64,000 bases of DNA from Arhodomonas sp051195215 (GTDB lineage: Bacteria > Pseudomonadota > Gammaproteobacteria > Nitrococcales > Nitrococcaceae). The notes under the pieces are model-generated. The model had not been told where the DNA came from. It did no database searches and worked only from the letters and a program-made list of their open reading frames with translations. The stretch is from positions 159,070-223,069 of the forward strand of contig NZ_JBNAZM010000002.1 in assembly GCF_051195215.1 (NCBI RefSeq), read 5' to 3'. The position numbers and the translations under genes were made by a program. Numbering within the stretch: position 1 is the stretch's first letter; every line of letters starts with the position of its first letter. Below, one piece after another: positions 42,676-51,790 of the stretch.

Positions 42676-44012
42676 TAGCGCTGCAACAGGCTCCGCAGGC
42701 GCGCCGTATCCACTGGTTTATGCAGCAGGGCGATGTTCAGCTCGTGACAGGCGGTGGCGAGCCAGTCGCCGCGTTCGCTGGTGACCATGACCAGCCGAAG
42801 GCGGGGATGCGACTGCCGCAGTCGGCGCGCATACGTGAGGCCATCTTCCACCTGTTCGTCCAGATGCAGATCGACGATGACAGTGTCCACGTCGCCCGGT
42901 GGATCCGCGGGCGGGCACTCCCGGGCCGCCACGCGCGCGCCCCACTGGGTGAGCATCGAGGCCAGCCCCATTCGTACTGCCGGGTCGTTTTCGATCAGCA
43001 AGACGTGGCACGCCAGCTCCGTCGGTGGCGGCTGCGCCCCGGTACGTGCCGTGGCGGCGCCTGCCCGTGCCGGCTCACCTGCCGGCAGCGTGACGCCGAA
43101 GGAGGAACCGTGCCCCGGGCGCGAGCGCAGCGTGATGGACGCGGCCAGCAGCTCGGCCATCATGCGGACGATGGTCAGTCCCAGGCCCAGGCCTTTCTGC
43201 CCCATACCGCGGCTGTGGGGTAGTTGGTAGAACCCCCGGAAGATGCGTTCCTGCTCCGAGCGGGCGATGCCGACACCGGTATCGTAAACACCCACATGCC
43301 AGTTCGCCCCGCAGCGCCGCGTACCGAGCAGAATGCCCCCGGTGGCGGTGTAGCGCACGGCATTGCCGAGCAGATTGCGCAGGATGCGCTCGACCAGCGC
43401 CGGATCGCTGTATACCACCGCGGGCGGGCAGCGTACCCGGCAGATGAGCCCCTCGCTTTCGGCATGCAGGCGGTATTCCTGTCCCAGCCGCTGTATGAGG
43501 TGGTCGAGGCGGAAGTGCTCGGGTTGCGGCACGACGACGCCGGAGTCGAGCTTGGCGATGTCGATGAGGCTGCCCAGCAATGCCTCCATGGTTTCCAGCG
43601 TGGCCTGTCCGCCTGCGGCGAGGTCGAGAATGTGATCGTCATCCGCACGGTCGGTGATCGCCTGCAGCAGCAGGCGCGCGGCGGTGAGGGGTTGCTGGAG
43701 GTCGTGGCTCACCGCGGTGAGAAAGCTGGACTTGTTTTCGCTGGCCCGCTCGGCGCGTGCCTTGGCGCGTTGCAGCTCGTCCTCGGCGCTGCGGCGCCGG
43801 GCGATTTCGTCCATCAGCCGGCGGTTGGCTTCCACCAGCTCCGCGGTGCGCGCCTTGACCGTTTCCTCGAGCACGGCGGCGGTCTCGAACAGCGCGTAGT
43901 CGCTCTGACGTGCCCCCTGCTCGTGCTCGGCGCGCTCCATGAGCACGTTCACCATGCGCCTGAGGCGCGCATTGTCCGCGCGCAGGCGCGCCAGTTCGCC
44001 ACCGTCACTCAT
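42675..44012 (-). CDS. Hybrid histidine kinase (NahK-like)
   Basis: A 445-residue soluble kinase: N-terminal coiled coil (about 1-90), dimerisation/phospho-acceptor FLTAVSHDLQQPLTAARLLL, ATPase with NLLGNAVRYT, DTGVGI and GLGLGLTIVRMM, and a C-terminal receiver (HVLLIENDPAV, Asp in VIVDLHLD, Lys in LLHKPVD). There is no sensor or membrane part, so input must come from a partner; the FIST gene overlaps it by eight bases. This pairing equals NosP/NahK of Pseudomonas. ATG 44012 is preferred to an in-frame TTG at 44024. Confidence 0.9.
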   Translation of the reverse strand: MSDGGELARLRADNARLRRMVNVLMERAEHEQGARQSDYALFETAAVLEETVKARTAELVEANRRLMDEIARRRSAEDELQRAKARAERASENKSSFLTAVSHDLQQPLTAARLLLQAITDRADDDHILDLAAGGQATLETMEALLGSLIDIAKLDSGVVVPQPEHFRLDHLIQRLGQEYRLHAESEGLICRVRCPPAVVYSDPALVERILRNLLGNAVRYTATGGILLGTRRCGANWHVGVYDTGVGIARSEQERIFRGFYQLPHSRGMGQKGLGLGLTIVRMMAELLAASITLRSRPGHGSSFGVTLPAGEPARAGAATARTGAQPPPTELACHVLLIENDPAVRMGLASMLTQWGARVAARECPPADPPGDVDTVIVDLHLDEQVEDGLTYARRLRQSHPRLRLVMVTSERGDWLATACHELNIALLHKPVDTARLRSLLQR

Positions 44013-45171
44013 GGGCGAATGCAATGCCTGTGAACGTCTGGTTGAGGTGCATGCGCCCGAATTGTTCGCCGTAGGAGGCGAGACCGCCGATGGTGAACCG
44101 TGCCAACAGGGCGTCGGCGGCCGGCAGCAGGCCGTCGGATTCGAGCTCCAGGTGGCGCAGGGCGCAGTCGAACGCCAGCGTCGTGGCGACGCCGCCCAGG
44201 TCCGTTGCCACCGCGTGGAGCCGGTGGCGGAGGTCGGCGATCAGGTCGCCGGGATGTGCTACCCGCAGGACGATGCCCTGATCAATGGCACAGGTGAATA
44301 CCAGGCCCTCGTCCGGGTCGGTGGACACCAGGCGGACCGAGCGCACGTAGTGCGAGTCACCCACCTTTACGGCCAGCGGCCGTGCCGCGAGAACGGCGGG
44401 GGTGAGCATTTCCGGGGGCTGGCCGATGGCCCGCGCGTATGCGCGGGCGGCGGGTTCGCCATTGAGCTCCAGGACCACTCGGCGTGCCGGGTCGGCGCGT
44501 GTGACCAGCAGGCGCTGCTCGCCGGGGGTGAAATGATGGGTGCTGAAGGCCTGAAAGGCCCGTCGCGGGCGAATCAGTACCAGTACCGCCGTGTTGTCCC
44601 GGCTGTGGCCCTGATACCAGATGCGGCCAGCGAGTCTGCGGAAATGGTCACCCGTGGAAGCCCCCACGAGGTTCAGCGTGCCCAGCCCCTGGGCAACCGA
44701 TGCCACCAGCCTTTCCTCGCACTGAGCGAGACCGTCGACCAGCAGCAGCGCGAAGGTGTTCTCGGCCTCCGCGGATTGTCCGCTGATCCGGTGCAGCTCG
44801 CTCTTCAGCCAGCTGGCGGCCTGAAACCCCTGGGCGAAATCGAGCCGGCTCACATCGCCGAGCGACGCCGTCACCACGTCGGCGTCACCGGGAAACGCCG
44901 TGGCGCTGATACCGTGGCTGCGATAACCGCCGGGGCCCAGCACGGCGGAGCCGATGGCGCCGAGGACGCGGGCATCCGGGCGCCGTTGCGCCAACGCGCT
45001 GCTCGTATCCGCGAGGGGATAGTCGCCGGATGACCAGACAACGATGAGTGCGTGGCGCGCGCTGCCCAGCTTGTCGTCGATCTCCGCCGCCGCCCGAGCG
45101 GGATCGCCGGCAAACGTATCGACCTGCCGGATCGTGCCGGCCGTGTGCGCGGCTGTCGCCTGCTGCTGCAT
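44005..45171 (-). CDS. FIST-domain sensor protein (NosP-like)
   Basis: A 388-residue protein with FIST_N (HALIVVWSSGDYPLADTSSA, LGAIGSAVLGPGGYRSHGIS, LVGASTGDHFRRL) and FIST_C domains (EPAARAYARAIGQPPEMLTP, AFDCALRHLELE, GGLASYGEQFGRMHLNQTFT). FIST proteins are cytosolic sensors; NosP of P. aeruginosa binds haem and NO and controls the adjacent kinase. Haem binding here is inferred only. GGGGGGAG precedes ATG 45171. It overlaps the kinase gene, with which it must be co-translated, and is divergent from the porin gene; the 279 bases between hold both promoters. Confidence 0.88.
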   Translation of the reverse strand: MQQQATAAHTAGTIRQVDTFAGDPARAAAEIDDKLGSARHALIVVWSSGDYPLADTSSALAQRRPDARVLGAIGSAVLGPGGYRSHGISATAFPGDADVVTASLGDVSRLDFAQGFQAASWLKSELHRISGQSAEAENTFALLLVDGLAQCEERLVASVAQGLGTLNLVGASTGDHFRRLAGRIWYQGHSRDNTAVLVLIRPRRAFQAFSTHHFTPGEQRLLVTRADPARRVVLELNGEPAARAYARAIGQPPEMLTPAVLAARPLAVKVGDSHYVRSVRLVSTDPDEGLVFTCAIDQGIVLRVAHPGDLIADLRHRLHAVATDLGGVATTLAFDCALRHLELESDGLLPAADALLARFTIGGLASYGEQFGRMHLNQTFTGIAFAHE

Positions 45172-45450
45172 GACTATCCACTCCCCCCGGCCTCGCACGA
45201 ACGCGTACGTGCACTCGATGCTACCAGTTCGTCGCCGGCGCACGAGGCCGCATCCGCATCCGGTGCAGCGCAGTGGTCGCCTCGCTGGTGGAGCCTGATT
45301 GTTGCGGCGCTCGCGCACACCGATCCCGCCTCCTAACACTTTCGGGCTATATGCGGGGGCAAAAATGCTGCGTCGGGGCAATAGTGGCGTTCCGGTACAC
45401 CCGCTTACGGTAGATAACCGATAACGACAAGACGATGCGGGAGGAGAGTC

Positions 45451-46824
45451 ATGCGGCGTTCGATCGGTGCGGGTAGAGCGCTCGCTCAGTGTACGGTGGC
45501 GACCCTGACCGTCGCTGCGGGCAATGCCGGCGCTCACGACCTTTATGCCGGCCCGGACGGTTCCCGGTTCAGCATCGATACGGAGATCGGCGTCGGCTAT
45601 TTCTCCAGTCAGGACGACTACTCGGGGCGCGGGCGCGAGGAGGTCGACTGGAGCGAGGCTTACATCAAGGCCGGGATATCCGGCGAGCGGGCGCTCGGCA
45701 ACGGTGCCAGTGTCTATGGGGCGTTGAACCTGCTCGCTTCCACCACCGATGGCGACGGTGATGCCGGTGGATTCACCACCGGCGAGGAGAGTGAGCTCGA
45801 CCTCGAGGACGCCTATGTCGGCTGGCGCTCCGGCGGTCTGTTCGGCGAGGCCGACAATGGCGTCGATTTTTCCGTGGGCAGCCAGGCCTTCACCGTAGGC
45901 GACGGCTGGCTGATCAACGGCGATGCCCTCAACGTCGGCGCGGGGCTCGGCGACGACGTCGACCGGGGCGGCGCCTACTGGCTGGCGCCCCGGCGGGCCT
46001 TTCGCCGCACTGCCATCGCGCGCTTCAGCACCGCTTCGCCGTGGCGCGGTGATGTCTTCTACCTGGCGTCGGACAACGCGGTGCAGGGCGACACCGAGAT
46101 CGCCGGCGTGAATGTCGAGTACGGCAACGACCGTCTGGGCACGCTGGCAGCCACTTATCTCCGTGTCGTGGACGTGGATGACGAAGTGCTCGGCGGACTG
46201 CAGGCGCATCGCGAGGATCTCAACACGTTGAGCGTGCGGGGCAACGGCAGTCTCGGGCTCGACGACACCACTTTCGCCTTCGAGGCGACCATGCAGCGCG
46301 GTGATCCCGGCATCGCGGGCGGCGATGCGGATGTGCGCGCACACGCCTGGTATGTCGAGGGCGGATATCAGTTCGCCGACGCGCCGCTGGCACCGAAGAT
46401 CACCTACCGCTTCAGCCGCTTCTCCGGCGACGATCCGGATACCACCGACATCGAGGCCTACGACCCGCTGTTCTACGGCTTCAGCCGCGGTTACGGGACC
46501 TGGTTCCAGGGCGAGGTCGCGGGCAACTACACCGGACCGTTCAACACCAACGCCGACGTTCAGCATGTGGGGCTGTATCTCCATCCCCACGAGCGCGTGC
46601 GTCTGGGCGCGTTGTATTTCGACTTCACCAGCCGCGAGACCGCTTCCGGCGTCAGCGACGATTTCGCCGAGGAGGTCGACGTGTTCATGGAGTACGCGGT
46701 GACCGATCGTCTGTTCGTCTCGCCGGTGTATTCCCGCTTCGAGCCCGGGCAGGGGCTTGCGGACACGCTCGGGCGCGACGAGACCAACCACTACTTCCAG
46801 TTGATCGCCATCTGGAACTACTGA
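45451..46824 (+). CDS. Outer-membrane beta-barrel porin (alginate-export-like family)
   Basis: A 457-residue protein with a signal peptide ending GNAGA-HD and alternating beta strands throughout (IDTEIGVGYFSSQDD, WYVEGGYQFADAPLAPKITY), ending with a C-terminal aromatic (IAIWNY) required for barrel insertion. YDPLFYGFSRGYGTWFQGEV is the pattern of alginate-export-type porins. It probably admits the substrate of the downstream amine genes. GGAGGAG precedes ATG. It leads the operon with the aldehyde dehydrogenase 24 bases later. Confidence 0.82.
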   Translation: MRRSIGAGRALAQCTVATLTVAAGNAGAHDLYAGPDGSRFSIDTEIGVGYFSSQDDYSGRGREEVDWSEAYIKAGISGERALGNGASVYGALNLLASTTDGDGDAGGFTTGEESELDLEDAYVGWRSGGLFGEADNGVDFSVGSQAFTVGDGWLINGDALNVGAGLGDDVDRGGAYWLAPRRAFRRTAIARFSTASPWRGDVFYLASDNAVQGDTEIAGVNVEYGNDRLGTLAATYLRVVDVDDEVLGGLQAHREDLNTLSVRGNGSLGLDDTTFAFEATMQRGDPGIAGGDADVRAHAWYVEGGYQFADAPLAPKITYRFSRFSGDDPDTTDIEAYDPLFYGFSRGYGTWFQGEVAGNYTGPFNTNADVQHVGLYLHPHERVRLGALYFDFTSRETASGVSDDFAEEVDVFMEYAVTDRLFVSPVYSRFEPGQGLADTLGRDETNHYFQLIAIWNY

Positions 46825-46848
46825 TGAGACACGCACGAGAGGCGCGCA

Positions 46849-48366
46849 ATGACTGAACCGGCAGCCCAGCAATCCGTATTTCACGGCGTGAGCGCGGCGA
46901 CACGCGCATTCGTGGAGCGCAATCATCGCCTGCATATCGGTGGCGACTGGCACGACGCTCACGACGGCGCTCGCTTGGAGGTGTTCGACCCCGCCACCGG
47001 CGTGGCCGTGGCCTCGGTGCCTGCCGCGCAGGCCAGCGACGTGGATCGGGCGGTCGCCGCGGCGCGTGATGCCTTCGAGGACGGCGAGTGGGCGCACATG
47101 CCCCCCGTGGCCAGAGAGCGTCTGCTCCTCCAGCTCGCTGACGCGATGGAGGCTCACGCCGACGAGCTCGCCGAGATCGAGAGCCTGGACCAGGGCAAGG
47201 CCGTCGGCATGGCGCGGCACCTGGATCTCACCATGGCCGTGGATTTCGTGCGCTATATGGCTGGCTGGGCGACCAAGATCGACGGCCGGACGGTTACCCC
47301 GTCGGTGCCGTATCTCCCCGATCAGACCTTCACCGGCTGGACGCGCAAGGAGCCGGTCGGCGTAGTGGGGGCGATCATTCCCTGGAACTTTCCGCTGCTT
47401 ATGGCGGCGTGGAAGATCGCCCCGGCGCTTGCCACCGGCTGCACGGTGGTACTGAAGCCGGCCGAGGAAACCCCGCTTACCGCGTTGCGATTCGCCGAGC
47501 TCATCGAGTCGGTGGGTACGCCGGCAGGCGTGGTGAACGTGGTCACCGGTGAGGGGCATGCCGCCGGTGCCGCGCTCTCCGGACATCCGGGCGTGGACAA
47601 GATCGCCTTCACCGGCTCCACTGAGGTGGGCAAGCGCATCGGCAAGGCGGCCGTGGAAAACATGACCCGCGTGTCGCTGGAGCTGGGCGGCAAGTCGCCG
47701 GTGATCGTGCTCGATGACATGGATCCCCGGGCCGCTGCCCAGGGCGCGGCAGAGGCGATTTTCCTCAACCACGGACAGGTCTGTACCGCCGGATCGCGGT
47801 TGTACGTGAGCCAGCGTCACTACGACGACGTGGTCGACGGGCTCGCGGGCATCGCCCGTGGCATGCGTCTCGGTTCCGGGCGCGATCCGGAGGCGCAGAT
47901 GGGGCCGCTCGTCTCGCGCGCGCAGCAGCAGCGTGTCACCGACTATATCGCCAGTGGCCGCGAGCAGGGTGCGCGCATCGCCGCTGGCGGCGGTGCCGGC
48001 GAGGGTGGGGGTTATTACGTCGAGCCCACCATTCTCGCCGACACCAATCACCAGATGCGCGTGGTACGCGAGGAGATCTTCGGACCCGTGCTCACCGTCA
48101 TGCCCTACGACGACCTGGACGACGCCGCCCGTCTGGCCAACGATTCTCCGTACGGCCTGGGTGCCAGCGTGTGGTCCAACGACCTTTCCCGGGTCCACCG
48201 GCTGATACCGAAAATCCGTGCCGGCACCGTCTGGGTGAACTGCCACAACGTGCTCGATCCGGCGTTGCCGCTGGGTGGATTCAAGCAGTCGGGCATCGGT
48301 CGCGAGCTCGGCCGGGAAGTCGTCGACCTCTATACCGAAACCAAGACCGTACTCATGAGCGTTTGA
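46849..48366 (+). CDS. NAD(P)-dependent aldehyde dehydrogenase (arylacetaldehyde type likely)
   Basis: A 505-residue ALDH with the cofactor loop GAIIPWNFPLLMAAWKIAPA, TGSTEVGKRIGKAA, general base Glu in LELGGKSP and nucleophile Cys in NHGQVCTAGSRL (near residue 311). The family oxidises aldehydes to acids; FeaB/phenylacetaldehyde dehydrogenase-like wording and the amine dehydrogenase that follows point to arylacetaldehydes, an inference. It stands between the porin gene and the amine dehydrogenase heavy chain, spaced 59 bases from the latter. Confidence 0.9.
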   Translation: MTEPAAQQSVFHGVSAATRAFVERNHRLHIGGDWHDAHDGARLEVFDPATGVAVASVPAAQASDVDRAVAAARDAFEDGEWAHMPPVARERLLLQLADAMEAHADELAEIESLDQGKAVGMARHLDLTMAVDFVRYMAGWATKIDGRTVTPSVPYLPDQTFTGWTRKEPVGVVGAIIPWNFPLLMAAWKIAPALATGCTVVLKPAEETPLTALRFAELIESVGTPAGVVNVVTGEGHAAGAALSGHPGVDKIAFTGSTEVGKRIGKAAVENMTRVSLELGGKSPVIVLDDMDPRAAAQGAAEAIFLNHGQVCTAGSRLYVSQRHYDDVVDGLAGIARGMRLGSGRDPEAQMGPLVSRAQQQRVTDYIASGREQGARIAAGGGAGEGGGYYVEPTILADTNHQMRVVREEIFGPVLTVMPYDDLDDAARLANDSPYGLGASVWSNDLSRVHRLIPKIRAGTVWVNCHNVLDPALPLGGFKQSGIGRELGREVVDLYTETKTVLMSV

Positions 48367-48425
48367 TGCGATCCACCGGCGGCGGTGTCCGTGCCGCCGC
48401 TGTTGCCGACCAGGGGGAGGAGTCC

Positions 48426-49571
48426 ATGCAAACCCGAACGTCAAAGGCGCTCGCGTTGGCCGCCGCGGTGACCGCCGGCGTCGCGCACGCGCAGATCGAG
48501 CCCGAGCAGCTGGTGGTCGAGACGTTGCCTGAACGAAGCCCGCACTGGGTCTACGTGACGGACATCAGCTTCTTCCACATGCCCGATTCGAAAGTGGTTC
48601 TGTTGAACGGTGATGCCGAGACCACCAACGAAGCCTACCTCGGCATGATGTCCACGGGTTACAACCCGGGCATTGCCGTTGCGCCGGACGGCTCCGAGAT
48701 CTATTCCGCCGAGACCTGGTATTCCCGGGGAACCCGGGGCGAGCGCGAGGACATCGTCACCGTTTTCGACGCCCGTACGCTGGAGCCGGTGGACGAGATC
48801 GATCTGCCGGAGAAGCGTCATTTCTCGGTCACCCAGCCCCAGGGCACCGTCACCGCCAATGGCGGCGACGACCTGCTGGTGTTCAATGTCACGCCGGCGA
48901 CCAGCGTCAGCATCGTCGATCTGGAGGCTCGCGAGTTTCTCGGCGAGATCTCCCTGCCCGGTTGCGCGTTCATGTATCCCGCTCCCGAGGGGCGGCACTT
49001 CGGCACACTCTGCGCCGACGGGGCATTCATGACGGTCAGCTATGACGGCGAGGGCCGGGAAGTGGTGCGCAGCCGCCAGGCACTGTTCGATCCGGACAGC
49101 GCCCAGATCTACGAGAAGCCGGTCTACGTGGGCGAGACGCTGTACTTCGTCTCCTTCACCGGGACCGTGCATCCGGTCAACTGGTCGAACGGCGAGGCGA
49201 GCATGGGCGAGACCTGGCAGCTCGCCAGCGAGGCCGAGCGTGCGGAGAACTGGCGGCCGGGCGGCTGGATGCTGGAGGCCGCGCACAGCCCCACGGGGCG
49301 GCTGTTCACGCTGATGCACCAGGGCGGGGCCGGTACCCACAAGGACCCGGGCACCGAGGTGTGGGTCTACGACGCCGACGCCGGCGAGCGCACCGCGCGC
49401 TGGGCGCTCGAGAATCCGGCGATATCGCTGCTCGTCACCGCCGACGACGAGCCACTGATGTTCGCCATTCGCGCGGATTTCGCGGTGGACGTCTATGACG
49501 CCGGCTCCGGCGAGTACCTGCGCACCTTCGAGGGCATCGGCGACACGCCGTTTCTGATGCGCCGGCCGTGA
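48426..49571 (+). CDS. aauB: TTQ amine dehydrogenase heavy chain
   Basis: A 381-residue periplasmic subunit: signal peptide ending TAGVAHA-Q, then a seven-bladed propeller (VYVTDISFFHMPDSKVVLLN, GSEIYSAETWYSRGTRGERE, TVFDARTLEPVDEIDLPEKR, PLMFAIRADFAVDVYDAGSG). It is the MauB/AauB family, which frames the small TTQ subunit. Aromatic- versus methylamine specificity is not certain from this chain; the neighbouring aldehyde dehydrogenase and the nearby homogentisate genes favour an aralkylamine enzyme. ATG 48426 has GGAGGAG close upstream. Confidence 0.88.
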   Translation: MQTRTSKALALAAAVTAGVAHAQIEPEQLVVETLPERSPHWVYVTDISFFHMPDSKVVLLNGDAETTNEAYLGMMSTGYNPGIAVAPDGSEIYSAETWYSRGTRGEREDIVTVFDARTLEPVDEIDLPEKRHFSVTQPQGTVTANGGDDLLVFNVTPATSVSIVDLEAREFLGEISLPGCAFMYPAPEGRHFGTLCADGAFMTVSYDGEGREVVRSRQALFDPDSAQIYEKPVYVGETLYFVSFTGTVHPVNWSNGEASMGETWQLASEAERAENWRPGGWMLEAAHSPTGRLFTLMHQGGAGTHKDPGTEVWVYDADAGERTARWALENPAISLLVTADDEPLMFAIRADFAVDVYDAGSGEYLRTFEGIGDTPFLMRRP

Positions 49572-49581
49572 GGGCGAGACC

Positions 49582-50124
49582 ATGATCGATCCCGTGTTCA
49601 GTGGTATCGCGCGCGGTGTGGTGGCCGTGCTGCTGCTCGCCGCCGCGGTTTACAAACTGCGCGACCGTGCCGCATTCCAGCGCAGCGTGCGCGACTATGA
49701 CCTGGTCGCCGATGTGCTGGTGCGCCCGCTCGCCTGGGCCATACCCCTCGCCGAGTCGGTCGCTGCGGCGGCAGTGGTGTTCGAGCCGACGCGCGTTGCC
49801 GGCGCCACGCTCGCCGGCGTGTTGCTCGCCGTGTTCACGCTCGCCATCGCCGTGAACCTGGCCCGCGGGCGGCGCGACATCGACTGCGGTTGCTTCGGGC
49901 CGGCCCAGGGGCAGCCGCTGTCCGGCTGGCTCGTCCCGCGCAACCTGGTGCTGATCGTGCTGACGGCAATTGCGGCCCTGCCGCCGGCGTCGCGTGCGCT
50001 GAATCCACTCGACTACGTGACCCTGGGTGCGGGTGTGGTGGTCGCCGTGCTGTTGTTCGTCGTCTCCAACGTGGTGATCGGGCTGGCGCCGCAGGCGGCC
50101 GCCCTGAGGAGGAACCATGACTAA
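49582..50124 (+). CDS. aauE: MauE/AauE-like membrane protein for light-chain maturation
   Basis: A 180-residue inner-membrane protein with four to five helices: AVLLLAAAVYKLRDRAAFQR, WAIPLAESVAAAAVVFEPTR, AVNLARGRRDIDCGCFGP and NLVLIVLTAIAALPP. The CGCFG cysteines are a MauE hallmark. In methylamine systems MauE and MauD are needed for the many disulfides of the light chain. It overlaps aauD by eight bases. Confidence 0.85.
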   Translation: MIDPVFSGIARGVVAVLLLAAAVYKLRDRAAFQRSVRDYDLVADVLVRPLAWAIPLAESVAAAAVVFEPTRVAGATLAGVLLAVFTLAIAVNLARGRRDIDCGCFGPAQGQPLSGWLVPRNLVLIVLTAIAALPPASRALNPLDYVTLGAGVVVAVLLFVVSNVVIGLAPQAAALRRNHD

Positions 50125-50773
50125 CGCATTGATCGTCTCGAATGTGGCGCTTTGGCTGGCGGTGATCGCCCTTGGCGTCCTGCTCATGGCGCTGGTGCGC
50201 CAGATCGGCGTGCTCCACGAGCGTCTCGGACCCGCCGGCGCGCTCATGATCGACAAGGGACCGAAGGTGGGCGAGCGCGCGCCCATGCACGAATCCCGCG
50301 ACCTCCGGGGCGAGCCCGTGAAGATCGGCGGTATCCAGGCGGACGGCCGCAGCACGCTGGTGTTCTTCCTGTCGTCGGATTGCCCGGTGTGCAAGAGCCT
50401 GTTGCCCATGCTGCGCGTCATGGGACGGCAGGAGGCCGACTGGCTGCGTGTGGTGTTCGCCAGCGACGGCGACGAGGCCGCGCACCGCGCGCTCGTCCAC
50501 CGCGAGGGCCTGGCGGACTACCCGTACCTGCTATCCAGCGAGCTGGGTATGAGTTACCAGATCGGCAAGCTCCCCTACGCGGTGATTATCGACGGCGAGG
50601 GCACCATCGGCGCCAAGGGGCTGGTGAACTCCCGTGAGCACCTGGAGAGCCTGTTCCACGCCATGGAGCTCAGGCTGCCGTCGATCCAGGCCTGGCTCGA
50701 GCGCCAGCGCGAGGCGGGTGGCGATTCGGCTGGCGACGAGAACAAGGGCGGCGTGCGCCTGCACAAGGTTTGA
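50117..50773 (+). CDS. aauD: MauD/AauD-like thioredoxin-fold maturation protein
   Basis: A 218-residue protein with an N-terminal membrane anchor (NVALWLAVIALGVLLMALVR) and a periplasmic thioredoxin domain with the active-site motif SSDCPVCKSLLPMLR. MauD is thought to form or isomerise disulfides in the TTQ light chain. LSSELGMSYQIGKLPYAVII shows the cis-proline region. Located between aauE and aauA, the canonical order B-E-D-A. Confidence 0.88.
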   Translation: MTNALIVSNVALWLAVIALGVLLMALVRQIGVLHERLGPAGALMIDKGPKVGERAPMHESRDLRGEPVKIGGIQADGRSTLVFFLSSDCPVCKSLLPMLRVMGRQEADWLRVVFASDGDEAAHRALVHREGLADYPYLLSSELGMSYQIGKLPYAVIIDGEGTIGAKGLVNSREHLESLFHAMELRLPSIQAWLERQREAGGDSAGDENKGGVRLHKV

Positions 50774-50793
50774 GGCTTGAGGAGGGGAACGCA

Positions 50794-51312
50794 ATGAAGT
50801 GGATGGACGAGCTGTTCGAGAAGTACGCCCGCACCACCGTGCATCGCGGTTCGCGGCGAAGCTTCCTGCGCCGGATGGGCACGGTGCTGGTGGGCGGGGC
50901 GGCGTTGCCGCTGCTGCCTGTCGACCGCATTGCCGCGGCTACCAACGGCGACGGCAATGCCGGCGATCCGGGCGATCCCACGTCCTGCGACTACTGGCGC
51001 TACTGCGGGGTGGACGGTTTCCTGTGCGCCTGCTGTGGCGGCTCGGCGAGCACCTGCCCGCCGGGCTCGGAGCCGAGCCCCATCACCTGGGTGGGTACCT
51101 GCCGCAATCCCGGTGACGACCGGAACTACATCATTTCCTACAACGACTGCTGTGGTCAGGGGAGTTGCAACCGCTGCGTGTGCACCCGCAATGAGGGCGA
51201 GACGCCGACCTACGACATCCGCCGCGACAACGACACGAACTGGTGCCTGGCAGCCAAGAGCATGGCCTATCACTGCTCCACCGCCGTGGTCGTCGGGGTG
51301 GCCGATGAGTAG
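50794..51312 (+). CDS. aauA: TTQ amine dehydrogenase light chain
   Basis: A 172-residue precursor with a long twin-arginine-type leader (GSRRSFLRRMGTVLVGGAAL). The mature part has 14 cysteines, and the tryptophans W99 (PITWVGTC) and W150 (DTNWCLAAK) are 51 residues apart, exactly the spacing of W57 and W108 that form tryptophan tryptophylquinone in methylamine dehydrogenase. This is the catalytic subunit, oxidatively deaminating primary amines to aldehydes in the periplasm. ATG 50794 has GGAGGGG upstream. MauG, which completes TTQ, is not in the window. Confidence 0.92.
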   Translation: MKWMDELFEKYARTTVHRGSRRSFLRRMGTVLVGGAALPLLPVDRIAAATNGDGNAGDPGDPTSCDYWRYCGVDGFLCACCGGSASTCPPGSEPSPITWVGTCRNPGDDRNYIISYNDCCGQGSCNRCVCTRNEGETPTYDIRRDNDTNWCLAAKSMAYHCSTAVVVGVADE

Positions 51313-51790
51313 GCCGCTCGCGGCCCTGGGGCTGGTGGCCGCGGTGGGGACGGCTGTTCCTGCCGCGGCGGCCGATGGCAAAGCGCTGTTCGCGCAGCGC
51401 TGCGCCGCCTGCCACCAGGCCGATGCTAGCGGTGCGTCGGGGTTCATCCCGCCGTTGCGCGAGACGCTCGGCCATTTCCTGGCGGTGGACGGTGGTGACG
51501 CCTACCTGGTGAATGTGGTCACCAACGGGCTGGTCGGTCGCATCGACGTGGGCGGCCAGGCATACGCCAGCAACATGCCGGCCTTCGGCGGCGATCTCGA
51601 CGCGGCCGAGATCGCGGCAGTGCTGCGCTACGTGCTCACGCGCTTCAATGACGGCAGCGCGGAGGCAGCCGGGGCGATCACCCGCGAGCAGGTCGCCACG
51701 CTCGCCGACGACAGCCTGACCGCGAATGCGGTGCACCGAACGCGTCGAACTGTTACGGACCGCCTGGCGGCGGAGGGGCTGAAGCGATGA
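51305..51790 (+). CDS. Periplasmic c-type cytochrome (amine dehydrogenase acceptor candidate)
   Basis: A 161-residue monohaem protein: signal peptide (ALGLVAAVGTAVPAAAA), haem motif CAACH and a probable axial Met in NMPAFGGDLDA. Its ATG lies inside the end of aauA (ATGAGTAG overlap), so it is made with the light chain. It likely accepts electrons from the TTQ site directly or through a copper protein; no azurin or amicyanin gene is seen. The C-terminal extension (residues 120-161) is helical and not recognised. Confidence 0.87.
   Translation: MSRPLAALGLVAAVGTAVPAAAADGKALFAQRCAACHQADASGASGFIPPLRETLGHFLAVDGGDAYLVNVVTNGLVGRIDVGGQAYASNMPAFGGDLDAAEIAAVLRYVLTRFNDGSAEAAGAITREQVATLADDSLTANAVHRTRRTVTDRLAAEGLKR

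Noticed and set aside
45172..48444. Upstream extension of the FIST frame, antisense to porin and aldehyde dehydrogenase
   Set aside because: Only the part from ATG 45171 has FIST homology and a ribosome site; the rest is a shadow of the two plus-strand genes.
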